Shown: one piece after another, positions 1 through 12,360 of the stretch | Numbering within the stretch: position 1 is the first letter of the stretch | Layout: every line of letters begins with the position of its first letter | DNA from: Diprion similis | Lineage: Eukaryota > Arthropoda > Insecta > Hymenoptera > Diprionidae | Direction of reading: 5' to 3' | DNA length: 64,000 bases | Assembly (NCBI RefSeq): GCF_021155765.1 | Contig: NC_060110.1 | Location: 24,760,001-24,824,000 of the forward strand | The notes under the pieces: model-generated | What the model was told of the DNA's origin: nothing | The model's database searches: none | What the model saw: the letters and a program-made list of their open reading frames with translations, nothing else | Translations under genes and position numbers: made by a program

Positions 1-94
1 CTGTCTTTCAACACAGTGTGAATGGAAGTACATGCCCGATTGAAGATTGCAAATCAAGGCATATTTCAAAACGAAAACCAATTATAAACATTAC

Positions 95-3000
95 CTGTTC
101 GCCGGAAAGTACATGACTTGTTGTTCTAACTTCCTGTGTGACAACACGCTGTTCCTGCCATGTTGCACTAGTAGCAGTTGTATGAGCTACCGTTTTTTCC
201 TCCACCTAATTTGAAAGAGAGAAATAATAAGGCTAATAAAAAACCAAAATCATAATTGTGTTAATATGCTGACATTAATTAAACATAAATGTTGACTACG
301 GAATCTAAATTATGACGATACAAAACGGCATCGATAATTAATTGATATCGTATAAAGATGAGAAAAATTTATTCTGTGAAAGATTTTGAGAATCAATAGG
401 ATTTTAGTTGTGAATTTAATTCGGGAAAAAAGAAAGATAAAGTCTCACTTACAAGTAGACGTAGAATCTCTGCATTTTTAGTAGGCTCTCACAAGATGTC
501 AGTTTTAATTATATGACCAATCATCAAAACTTTATTTCATTTCAACAAACCTGGCTCGTTTTCTGGTTCTTTTCCAAGTCTTCGTGCATCGTTGCTGTAC
601 GGGTCGTAACAGCGGTTGCTGTCATATATGGTGATCTACCATCGTCAGCTGCCTCAGCCTAAGTACAACTACTATGTTACAACGATTTTTAGCTAAAACA
701 TTTATGCCTACGCTAAACTAGGTTTGGCTTTGAAATCAATATTAAATTCTACTTGCACCCTACAGATAATAATCATCACTGAATGGGAAAAATTCCGCTG
801 TTTTAAATACGTTAAAAATGAATAAGTAAATCTAAAAAATATCGACACAATGACAACAGACACATAAACACATGCTGACAGGCTAGTATTGCAGTGGAAA
901 TAACATTGACACAGCATGGGACGAAAATTTATAATACTATAATATCAACCGTTTGGTACTAATAAACTATCACTGCAGGAATGCAGCTTGAAAACTGTCA
1001 TGCATCTGTTGTAAATGATAAAAAAAAAGGAATATGTCACCTTGTTCACATGTGTAGATACCGTGACTTGGCCAGTACCTCCTGGCGTAAGATCCTCTAC
1101 TTTTTCTTCAATGTTCTGTGTCACGCCTTCATGATCTTTGACAGCCGACTGTTTAGTCGTAGTTTTAACAATTGTTGGTGTGGTCGGAATTGAGGTCTTC
1201 TTTAAAGCGGGAATATTGATCTTGGCAGCGCCACGCAACTCCTTAATAACGTCACCTTTTCCCTCACCGTACTGATCCAAATCATCATCACTGTCTTCTC
1301 CAGAACCACTTTCATACGCTTCGCCTGACGTTGAATAGACCTTGGCGTCTTTACCAAACGAACTCATTCCGCTGAATTTCTTATACCGCGGGTCGTCATA
1401 AAAGCCTTGATTTACTGCACTGACTAAATTTGCAATATTTTCTTCTGACTGAGCATTTGGTTCGATCGTAACGAGGACGGTTTTGTACATAAACGTTAGA
1501 TTATCTTTACTGTCCAGCTTGCCATCGCTAGAGTGAATTAAACCATCCTTGATATAGCTTCCGTCATTGACAAACAGCGTTCCATCGAGGGGTTTGCCAT
1601 TCTTTCCATAAATTACACCAGCAACAACTTTGCAACCTTCTGGACCGAACGGATTTTGCGTTAGCGGCTTTCCATTCTTTGCATATACTATGCCTTCGCG
1701 AACATAGCTACCCTCTGGTCCAGTTTCCCGATCATTCAATGGTTTTCCACTTTCGCTGAAAATTACTCCATCTCTTATGAAAATACTGTCAGGACCATAG
1801 TACCGAGCGGTCAAAGGTTTGCCATCTGTGCCGTAAACTTTACCATCCTTGACAATGTTTCCGTCGTTATCGAAGGGACTGTCTTTCAAAACCTTCCCAT
1901 TTTTGTCACAAACGAGTCCGCGTTTGACAAATGTGATGGTGACGATCCTTGACTCTTTAGTGAGGGGTTTACCGTCTTTTGCAAAGATTTTTCCACTGTG
2001 TATTGTGTTGCCATCATTATCGAAGGTCCCGGACGCCAATGGTTTGCCATCTCTTCCATAAATCACACCATTGACTACCTTGAAGCCGTACGGACCATAC
2101 GATTCAGTTGTAAGTGCTTTACCACTGATATTGTAGATTTTACCATCATCTATATACGTATGCTGATCTTCGTCCGCCCCAACATCCTGATCTAAAGGTT
2201 TGCCATCCTTAGAACAGATAACTCCATTTTTGATGTAGCTACCATCACTTCCGAATGAAGACTGACTCAAAGGCTTGCCTGCTTTGTCATAAATTTTACC
2301 ATCTTTGACATAGCTGCCGTCTGTGCCAAAAGGTCCATGAACAAGCGGTTTACCATTCTTGTCGCAGACCAATCCTCGCTTAACAACAGTGATCGTAATC
2401 ACAGTGAATTTCTTGAACAGAGGCTTTCCGTCGCTTCCATAAACTTTTCCATCCTTGATCACGGCATCGGATCCAAATGTTCCTTGCTTTAGTGGCTGGA
2501 AATTTATGTCTACAACAATCCCGTCGACTACTCTGTAACTTTCCGGTCCATACTTTTCTTGGTTCAACAGAAGTCCGTTGGATCCGAATATTTTGCCGTC
2601 TTCAATGTACGAGGTTTCATCAGAAATTGGGTCCTGATCCATAACTTGACCATTGCTGGCGTAAATCAGTCCATCTTTGATGAAACCGCCATCGTTTCCA
2701 AATATCTCTTGGTTCAATGGCTTACCACTCTTGTCGTAAATTTTACCATCTTTGATGAAGCTGCCATCTGTTCCAAACGGTGCTTGCAATACAGGTTTGC
2801 CATCTTTGTCACAAACAAGACCCTTGCGAACCAAAGTAATGGAGATAACGGTGTATTTTTTGTCCAACGGTTTCCCAGTTGGCGCATAAATAAGCCCATC
2901 TTTAACTAGATTGCCCTCTGCGTCAAATTGAATGTTCTTTATTGGAGTGCCAGCCTTATCAACTACTACTCCGTCAATAATTTTCAAGCCTTCTGGACCA

Positions 3001-6000
3001 AATGCTTCTTGTGTAAGCGGCTGTCCAGTAGCGGCGTATACTCTGCCGCTCTTGATGAAACTTGTCTCTGCATTCAGTGGCCCCTTTTCTAAAGGTTTAC
3101 CATTTTTGCCATAAATCAAACCATCTTTAATAAAGCTACCATCTGATCCATAGACATTTTGATTAAGAGGCTGTCCATTAGTATCATAAATTTTTCCTTT
3201 CTTAATAAAACTGCCTTCAGAATCGAATACCCCAGATTCCAAAGGCTTTCCGTCTTTATCACAGACCAAACCGTAGCGCACTAACGTTACGGTGATGATT
3301 GTTTGTCTTTTATTCAAAGGCTTACCATCAGCACCGTATATCAAACCATTTTGTATTGTACTACCGTCGTTTCCAAATGTTCCACGATTCAAGGGTTTCT
3401 TATCCTTTCCATAGATAAATCCGTTCTCTATGGAGTTTCCTTCTGCTCCAAAAGAACTGTGGTTCAACGGTTTTCCATCCTTGCCGTACAGTCTACCTTC
3501 CTCAACATAACTACCAGCTGGGAGTTCAGCACCAGAGTTCAAAAGCTGCCCACCCCAGCCATAGATTAAGCCATCTCGTATGTAGCTGCCATCACATTTG
3601 AATGCACCTTCCTTCAATGGATTCTCACGCTTATCGTAAACCACGCCATTCTGAATATAGCATCCATCTGGTACTAGAGAGCCCTGATTTTTGGGATTTC
3701 CGTCCGCGTTAACGATTTTGCCATCTTTGATGGCCATATTGTCAGGGCCTTTATCGTCTTGGTTCACCGGCCTGCCATCTCTGTCAACAATCAAACCGTT
3801 CTTGACTCTGTTGCCGCCGGGTCCAAAGACACCGTCAGTAACGATTTTGCCGTCTTTTCCATGAACCAAACCAGCTGCAACGTACGAACCGTCAGAGCCA
3901 AAGGTATCCTTATCCAGAGGTTTACCCGTCGCTTCAAAAATCACACCATTTGCAATGAAACTATCATCTGGAAGTGCCGAGCTAAGATTCAACGGCTTTC
4001 CATCTTTTCCGTAAACTCGGCCATCTCGAATGTGACTTCCATCAGGCTTGAAGAACGCTGCCTTCATCAGCTTTCCATCCTTGTTATAAATCAAACCGTC
4101 CCTTATGCTTGCGCCCTCGGGAACCAAAGAGTCCTGATTCAGAGGTTTACCATTCTTAGCATAAATTACACCTTTCTTGATGTAACTTCCGTTAGCAGCA
4201 AACGTTTCGTTTTTGGCAGGTTTGCCATCTCTTCCGAGGACCACTCCATCCTTGATTGTAAGTCCGTCTGGTCCCAGAAAACCTTCGGCTAAGACACCTC
4301 CGTCACTATCATGTACTACTCCATCCTTGATAACCATGTTGTCAGGCTTGAATAAGCTTTGATTCAAAAGTTTTCCTTCTTTGGTGTTGATTACACCTTC
4401 CTTGACAAAAGCACCAGGGGCAATCAAGGGAATTTGGCTCAACGGTCTTCCGTCTCGTCCGTAAATCACACCGTCTTTAACAAAACTTCCATCCGGCTTG
4501 TAGAATGCATGTTTGATAGGCTTGCCATCTTTGCCGACAACTTTACCATCCTTCAAGTGAGCACCGTTGGGAAGCAGCGATCCTTGGCTGAGGAGGTTGC
4601 CATCTTTTCCATGGACTATCCCGTCTTTTATTACCGATCCATCTGAGCTGAAGGATTCGCTTTTAACAGGCTTGCCGTCTTTCGAATAGACTTTTCCATC
4701 ACGGATGAAGTGTCCATCGGGACCCAGTTGACCAGTACTCAACGGTTTTCCGTCACGATCGTGGAAGAGGCCCTCGCTGATGAAAGTTGAGTCGGGTAGC
4801 AAAGCAATTTGACTCAGAGGTTTGCCATCCTTTCCATGCACCGCACCTGAGACTATGTAGTCGCCATCTGTGCCAAATGAGCCTTGAGTCAACGGTTTTC
4901 CATCCCGACTAAATATCAGTCCATCTTTTATGTAATCTCCATTTTTTCCAAGGGATTCATAACCGAGAGGCTTACCATTCTTGGACACAACTTTGCCGTC
5001 TTTGACCAGAGTGTAGCCTGGTCCCAGGCCTCGATCATTGACTGCCTCTCCGCTTGGCTCATAGATGATTCCATTCCTTACAGCATTTCCGTTAATGCCC
5101 AATGTTTCTTGGTACAGAGGCTTGCCATCTTTGCCTGTTACTAATCCATTGGCAACGTGTGTGCCATGCGGACCAAAATCGGATTTCTTTATTGGATTAC
5201 CGTCTTTCCCGAGAACTTTTCCATTGACGATTTTACTGCCATCTGGGCCCAGTGTACTTTGATCCAAAGTTTTGCCTTCCTTTGTATAAATTATACCACC
5301 AATAACTTTGGAACCATCTGGTAAAGGTAATATCCTGTAGTTGGGTTTGCTTTCCACTGAACTGGGTATTATGACACCAGGTTGAACCGCAGCTCTTTGG
5401 TTCTGCAGTTCACCGCTGATAAAATCATTCGAAGCTTGTTTTCCATCATCCGGCGAAAGAGCTGCTGCTTTCTGCTGTTCTTTCAGTCCAGCAGATTCTA
5501 CGTAGTTTAATCCTGGTGTACGTAAGCCCACTGGTGTTTTATTGGCATCTGTTTCTTTGGTTTTTCGTTTCTCAGCTGTTTCAGCAACCTTCTTCTCTTC
5601 TCCAGGAGCATAGTTGAATGCTAAGCCAGTGGCTTTTCTACCAGCTGACGTGGGTGATTGTTGGTCCGATGGATCCTGGGACGAAGGTTTGTCTTCGTAC
5701 GAAAAGCCACGTGTCTTGAAATTTTTTCTAGTCGGCGAAGTTTCATCTTCAACATAATCGTACGGTTTTGTGTATCCTGGAAGTTGGGGAGAGCCAGGGG
5801 ATCCTGCTTTGTCATCTTTTGATTCAGAGTCATCTTTTTCAGTTGACTCGTCAAGGTCTTTTCCCTTCTTATCTTTTTTCTGCTTGGAATCTTTGTCCTT
5901 CTTGCCAAACAGGAAACCACCAACAGGACTCTTGGATAATAAATGAAAACATGCGATACAAAAATATGTAAATACTATCCATACTTACTACAATGTATTA

Positions 6001-9000
6001 TACCCTTAAATGTCAAATACATTGGCAAAGCATTTCACACCATTTTCACTCTAGCGATATCGATTTGATTTCATAACTGTAATTTATTTATTTATGGTCA
6101 ATTTTTTATACCATAAACAATAATATGGGTAACACAAATACAATAATCTCCATTTTCCATCTCCAACTATGTTATTGCAAATTTTAAAAAGCAGAATACT
6201 CGGTCAAACATAACATTAAACCTTAACTACAGCTTAGTAGAGGATTGATTATAAGTATATCAATGCGCTTGAAATCCTTTGAATTCATTACTACAAAAAG
6301 CTCCCGTTGTGCTTTATCTCGTGAAAATTAAGGTGGCTATCAAAAAGTTCCCTGAGATCCTTGGCAATAGCAACACGGTTTAATGGTAAGTCGTGAAGTA
6401 AATAATCTGTATTAGAACCGTCCGGCCTGAAAAAAGATGTAATCGATGACTTCTCAACACTGAAACTTTAGCCCATTAGCACTGCACCAACAAGAGACGC
6501 CGTTAAAATAGCTATGAATTGTTAGTTTCATAAATTTTGAACTCGTTGGCGAACAGTAAAAAATTAGAATGTTAAATCTGCTGCTGAATATCATTAATAA
6601 AAATTAAAAACAGTAGCGGCCTTAGATGGGATCCTTGGAGTACACCCGCTGGCACACGAATTTCACTTCATAGAAAAATTTCAATTTTGACATGCTGAGA
6701 CTTGTTAGTAAGATATGACCCAATCCAGTGCAACCATGAGCCTCCACTGACATAAGTGTAATTATTGAATAATCCTTAGAGTAATATTTTTCATAAGTCC
6801 ATAGTAGTAAATGCGAAAGGAAACAGTGTGAAATATGCCCTGCCAAGGTATATGTATAATACATCAAACAAAATTTACATTCACCAGTATTTTCTGAATA
6901 CCTAGTTTCTACGGCATCTGGCGAGTTAGTGCCAACGCCAAATGCTGGTGTTCTAGCATACAAATCTGAATAGGAGTAAAGAAAATCTATCGAATGTGTA
7001 TTTTGACTATAATCTAACTCTGACGGAAATTAATGAAACTGCATGCGAGTTACTGTGACAAGACGTACTTTGCGATAAATTACATTCAACATAATAACAT
7101 CCACTTGACCATTTCTTTGAAATATCGTTAATGAAGTATGGTGGTCTGGTCTTAGACACATTTAAAATTTTATCAGTTTGCTGTACAAATATCCTAAATT
7201 TATTCTCGTTCTACTACCGTATAGCAATATTATATCTCTTTATCAAAGTTCTAATTGCTCATTACTCTGTAAGAAACTTACCTTGATTTTTTCCTTCTTT
7301 TCCTTGTCGCGTTTTTCGGGTGTCTCCTTGTCTTTTTTTTTAGGCTCCTTTTTAGTTGGTGACTTTTCGCTGCTAGTGTCAAGCAGTGCACTTTCGTTTA
7401 TTAAGTCAGAGTTATTCAAGTCGTTGCGGTTTTCTTTCTCATTTTCATTCTGCTTGTCCTTCTTCTTCTTGGACAAGCCACCAGGAGGAAGGACCGCGAT
7501 ACCCCCAATTGGTTTCTACAATTAGAGCGACACAATCACAGAGGACATCATGCAATAAGCTGTACTAATTTTACTCTAAGCTTGGTAGCACTAAAGGATA
7601 TTCTCTGCCATTTCGTAATTACGTGCTAATTCAGTTGCGATAGAAAAGATTTTTTGAAGCAACACCTGTAATGAAGTATCAACAAATTTGGATTATACAA
7701 TATACATGTATGTATAAACACACGATTATATACATCTAAACAGAATTAAATAATCGGTCCCAGCCTTCATATACCTGTGTGTGCATCTTACACGCAGGCA
7801 CACACACATGCGTGCACATACCTGAAAAGTGGATCTAAAAGAAATATGATAAAAGTACCAGACAGCAGGTTGGATGAGTATGACAATGTTACGGTGAAAA
7901 CTGTAATATAAGAAAATAGAAATTTACAAGCATGCATAAATAAATTGACAGACACCAAATAATTATATATAAGCACATCAATAATATATAAACGTATATA
8001 CATATATGTATGCACAATAATGAGGTAGTGCAATGATGAGGCGATTACGGTTTTTTATACCTTTTTCCCACCTTCAGCGTCGTACTCTCCTTCCAGACTG
8101 CTGTTACTGCTGGCTGAAGTGGTTCCAGCACTTGTCTTTCGTGTTAGCTATCGGTGTTAGTTACGTGTCAGTTATTTATCATGATTATGGTTCTAGAGAC
8201 GGGGCAGGTTTAATCGGAGCTGAATATGTTTAGTTTGCTATTTAGAAGTAGAAATTGGAATAACTTTTTATCCATTCGCTATTTTCTATTAGTGAATTTG
8301 GCTCAATCCCAGCCACAATCGAGATTCTTTATAGTATTTTTCATAAAACGATAAATGTATTAAAACCTGCCCTGAAATCTGTAGGACCTTTTTAAAATGA
8401 TTGAGTTGTGAATGAAAATGGGGTTTCATTTGAGGTTTGAAGCAATATGTTTGTTACGATGGAATTTCAACTGGAATATTATGCTTATATTTTTATATAT
8501 AGACAGAATGTATTGTTTATTCTAAGACGTCATAGCTTCGTTGGAAAAATTGCCAGAAGATGATCAATGAGCGTAGAAATAACGTTCAAGATTTTACGAA
8601 TATTGATTGAAAAAATTTAAGTACTCCGTATTCTGAGCATGTTGGAAACTGTTGCTCATGAAATTCCCTTTTTTAGGAATACGAGCAATGAATATTAAAA
8701 AAAGATCCATTGAACAGCTTTTTCAAAATAACTGAAATAAAAGGAATCCTAAGAAATGTGCCAGCAGAAATTTCACAGAGATCTAACTTCTCATGCTGAG
8801 GAATGCTGTGTGCAAATTTTGTGCTTTTAGTGTTCACTAGCTCCTTGCTATTTTGAACATGACAATTAGTTTACCAATGAGTTCCTTAACACTCGCATAA
8901 TTTTAGTATCTAAATGATTGTCTAAATTTTGTATGGTGAGGATGAAATCTAGAACTAAATGATTTACATACATTCAACATTATTCCTGCGCATTAACTAG

Positions 9001-11873
9001 CAGTATGAACTGAGGAAATGCTCCGATAATAATGTGCGACTACATGAATGTTTTCATGGATCCTAGAAGCGTGAAATTTTTATCGATAAGAATTTAAACA
9101 AGAAACTGATCAGTGTCAAGTATTGTTCCAATTATGAACTTTGATTTGTAAATGATGCGGTGAGCCTGATGCCGTAGCATGCAACTTAAATGCGATCACT
9201 TGACTTCATGTCTATCATGCTCTCCAACGTTATCAACAAAACTTAAGATTACAATATGTACGATGCTCGGACAGGTATATTTATTTGGAAATAATAGTCA
9301 TTATGTGTGTTTTTCTCTTCACTCCAACAAAAACTGGATAATTCATTGAAACAATATTTTGCCCAGTCAATCTTTTTCGTGTGAAAGTTAAATTTTAATT
9401 TCATAGAGACAAAAATGCTCAAGTATGGTTCAGAAAACTACAATTAAATCATTTAAAATTCACCTTTTACCAGTTGAAATATATTAGGAAATTTTTTTTA
9501 CCTTAACGGTCTGCAATGCAAAATCTCTAAAGCAAGACGTAAATGTAAATATTTTTAGTGACACATTTTACTACCAACACACTACAATTAGAATAGTAAT
9601 ATTTATACACATGGTCTATGGACTACAAAGTTTCTCAATTCAGAGGAATGATATTTTATTCTAACTGTGAAATATCAGCTTCATTCATACTTTCACGATT
9701 GATGGTAAGCACAAAATTATTATTCCGTCTCTTTCTCTGCGATCAATTGAGAAAAATGCTGTCGGTATGTATGCCGTTGTGAGGAAGAAAAGTAAATAAA
9801 TAAACTTAATGGACTACATTATTCTTATAGTTACACCTTTGAAACTAATTGTAATTTAGAAATTGCAGTGATGTAAATTGCGTACATATTATGATATTCT
9901 TACCTTCTCCTTTTTCTTCTTTATAGGACTGGGCCGTTGTTCAATATATTCAAGATCAGGTATCGTTTCAGGTTCGTAGCTCATCATGGTATGTCTCTTG
10001 CTGGGCTCCGATCCATAAGTCTCAACAGGCCTTGGTCCACCCAAGGCTACAGAAAAAGTTTGCGGATCAAACTAAGCATTAAAATTGACCTAACAAAGTG
10101 TACTGCATTATGAAGGTGACTTAGAGTGAGGAGGAATCAAACGACATAATAGAAATATTCTGCGAATAATATAAAAAATAAGAAGGCGTGTAAAACAGGA
10201 ATTTTCAAACAAAACTCGCCTCTCGTATTCGAGCCATGAAATGTCAAGATGATTGAACCAGTGTGATAACTAATTTTGACCATTATTGTCGAGCTATAAA
10301 GCGTTGATTTCTTACCATCCATACTGCGAGATGTCAGCCGTCGCCCACTGAGAGATCTCTCAAACTGCGGTGGTTGTCTTTCGATCGGGGTTTTCTTAGT
10401 CTCATAGTGAGTTCTTCCTGAGTAACGGAAGCGAGATCCAAGACGTGGGAAGAGTCCAATTTTTTGAGTCGGTTCAGGACTCATCAACCTGAGGATAAAG
10501 AAAATTTAAGGATAAAAAAAAATGAAACCGATATGGAATATTATGAAGTTTATAAAAATTACCTGAAGAAAGTATGATGTTCGACACAGACTTTCCACAA
10601 TTTTTTGGCGGCTCTATGATTGGCCAGTTTGAAGCCAATGGTAGATTCAAATTGTTCAAATTCTCCGGGTCGAATTTTTATGTAAAAATTGTGCCTCTTG
10701 TATGAAATTTTCAATATTTTCGGCCAGGCAAATCTGTTTATTCTCAAACGATCCCTGTGAACGAGTAGACCAGAGGAACAGACACCCAACATTATGTCTA
10801 CACCTTCCGAGTCCTTCGCAGGATGGAGATCTACACCGTACATAGCTAACTTCTTCGCATTCTCAAGGTAATGAAGTTCGGCTTCTGCCGGAGTCTGACC
10901 TCTGAAAAGTTTGATTTGGGTAGTAAATAGAAAAATAGGAGAGATTGAGTAGCTTATTATATGCAAATGAACTTGAAACAACTTACTTGTGTGTTTTGTG
11001 AAGATCCATGACCTTTTCGACAAGTTCCGGAGTTTGATTTGGAGCAAATTTGAATTCGTTTAAGTAAGTTCTTTTGTGCTCGTCGGGGTCGTAGTCTCCT
11101 ACTTCTGATTGCACAAGGTAAGAGCCCAGCAAAGCATGGGTGACAAAAGAACAGGGCAGACGACCTGTGACGATATCGTTTCTTATTTGCAAACATAACT
11201 GATAGCGAGTTATATCTTCCTGGAGCTGAGCAGGGTCTGGCGGGTAGAATTTCACTTCGAAATTGAACTTCCACGGTTCATCTACGAAAATTATTTCAAT
11301 GTTAGACTAATCTTCATTAATATTGCAAGATTTTAATTCAAGAGGGAAAAAATAATACAATGAAAGTATATAGTGTATATGTCATCATATATATAATAAA
11401 GTAAAACGTGCAGAGATTAGATATAAACGAGGCATTAAATTACACGTACTTTTGATGAATTTACCAATCCTTTTGTCAAGATCCAGCCAGTTCCTCGGGT
11501 CGTGCCGGTCTGCATATATCAGCCCGAAGTAATCTTTTTCCAACAAGTTCATACTTTGGCATATTTTGTCAAGGAGCTCTTGGCCTCTAGCCTTTCTCTG
11601 TAAAATGTTCAAAATTAAAATTCTATCCAAATCAAATGGGTTAAAATAATAACGAGTCATGGAATATACAAATATGCATTGAAAGCTCGGTCACCTCAAT
11701 CGGGAAATCTTTGACAGTGCCATCGAGAAGAGTTATTCTTGCCAAGACAGTTTTTCCTTTGTTAGACGGACTTTTGCTCGGCGAGCTTGTCCTGGTTCCA
11801 TTTTCAGCCGCTGATGCCTCCGCCACACTGCCACCTGATTTAGGTTCCTCCGGCATCGCGTGCCCAGTATTCT
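95..11873 (-). CDS. cora: Coracle / protein 4.1 homologue, FERM-domain septate junction scaffold (3' end outside window)
   Basis: Membrane-skeleton adaptor of pleated septate junctions in insects (family knowledge). Coding exons, 5' to 3': 11856-11695, 11597-11450, 11281-10987, 10901-10563, 10488-10316, 10046-9904, 8147-8061, 7515-7282, 5930-1041, 658-551, 205-95. All junctions have GT/AG and matching phase, giving at least 2,230 residues with no stop. The ATG at 11856 starts [10 protein letters not shown]; an acceptor at 11875-11874 shows that a non-coding 5' exon lies upstream. The FERM domain is about residues 36-314 ([41 protein letters not shown]). The FERM-adjacent region follows ([14 protein letters not shown]). 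Next come a Lys/Glu-rich linker, the giant repeat exon, and the 4.1 C-terminal signature ([19 protein letters not shown]). The last coding exon(s) lie beyond base 1. The assignment is firm; the exact isoform set is not. Confidence 0.93.
1500..3299 (-). repeat. cora: Higher-order repeat: four blocks of six 25-residue units (about 450 bp each)
   Basis: Units 28, 34, 40 and 46 of the array share a variant start, [16 protein letters not shown] or close to it, found nowhere else in the array. The units between them also match position by position: the third before the next block is a GPE-type unit with a V.DG.VV or V.NGVIY core. This gives a period of six units, about 150 residues, four times. It indicates that the carboxy-terminal half of the array grew by duplication of six-unit blocks, after the single units had diverged. 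Confidence 0.8.
1500..5324 (-). repeat. cora: Protein-coding tandem array: about 51 units of 25 residues inside coracle
   Basis: Inside the 4,890-bp coracle exon, a 75-bp/25-residue unit is repeated about 51 times with almost no indels (3,825 bp). The core pattern is G.DGS.IKDG.IY.KDGKPL followed by about five variable residues and a hydrophobic or aromatic residue. Units differ in sequence but keep the two DG turns, the alternating hydrophobics and the GKPL tail. Each unit would suit two short beta strands with glycine turns, so an elongated beta-rich rod is a reasonable inference. I do not recognise this repeat as a named domain. It sits between the FERM/FA half and the 4.1 C-terminal domain, so it would act as a very long spacer. 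Confidence 0.9.
6303..6965 (-). pseudogene. Decayed non-LTR retrotransposon, reverse transcriptase fragment
   Basis: Read on the minus strand, three frames together give hallmarks of a Jockey/CR1-type reverse transcriptase. In order they are [11 protein letters not shown] (near 6710), [20 protein letters not shown] (near 6630), [12 protein letters not shown] (near 6550, the degenerate FADD site), ANGLKF, then [10 protein letters not shown] and a [19 protein letters not shown] tail. Several stops and frame changes interrupt it, and the catalytic Asp-Asp pair is replaced by Asn-Glu, so it is dead. No 5' ORF1 or endonuclease part is seen. It lies in the coracle intron between exons 7515-7282 and 5930-1041, on the gene's own strand. 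Confidence 0.82.
8061..8147 (-). other. cora: Candidate 87-bp cassette exon of coracle
   Basis: Between the coding exons 10046-9904 and 7515-7282 lies an 87-bp open stretch bounded by AG at 8149-8148 and a GTATAA donor at 8060. It is phase 0 at both ends, as are the flanking junctions, and encodes 29 residues ending [14 protein letters not shown]. The acceptor has a TAACTAAC branch-like sequence but a poor pyrimidine tract. It can be included or skipped without changing frame. The residue content (Ser/Thr run followed by an acidic stretch) suits the linker it would join. RNA evidence is needed to prove use. Confidence 0.6.
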
Positions 11874-12297
11874 CTGGAAGAAGTAAATCTGAATTAAATG
11901 TCTATATGTCTTTACCTGTAGAGTAAAAAGTTTCCTCATACTTGAAAGGTTGAGTTTTATTATTTAAATGTTTTCAAATATTAACAGAAGAACGATAAAT
12001 CTGAATTGTGATCTTTTGTTAGTCTGTGTGTGAAAATTTTCCTTTTTGGCTGAAAAAGGGAAGAAATAATGTTGCCTATGAGGTTCAAGTTGCAAGAGGT
12101 ATAAATGATGGGAAATTTCAGCACAGTTGTGCAGTCTGTAATGACCACACCTCTAATCAGGATTGAGTGATAAAAGGCACTTCAGTGAATGCAAATAGCA
12201 CGTACACATACACGGTATGAATAGAAAGGAAATTAAGACCCCAGCAAGGTGAAAAAAATGAATTATAAGATGATAAATTGGGCAGTGGGCAATTTAC

Positions 12298-12360
12298 AAG
12301 TACCAAGTAGCAAGTGCCAAGTGCCAAGTGCCAAGCGCCAAGTGGCAAGTGGCAAGGGGC
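12298..12360. repeat. 7-bp minisatellite, nine units
   Basis: Nine consecutive 7-bp units of the form AAGTGCC or one/two-base variants (AAGTACC, AAGTAGC, AAGCGCC, AAGTGGC, AAGGGGC) cover exactly 63 bp. No ORF of interest crosses it. It lies about 0.4 kb upstream of the coracle start-codon exon. Confidence 0.9.

Noticed and set aside
1849..5262. Several long open stretches on the plus strand opposite the coracle repeats (for example 3759-4292, 177 residues)
   Set aside because: They arise because a 75-bp repeat with fixed codon phase keeps the antisense frame open. They have no splice context and no independent family resemblance.
5621..5923. Minus-strand open stretch overlapping the start of the coracle giant exon
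   Set aside because: It is in a different frame from the spliced coracle frame, which is open and in phase from 5930 onward.
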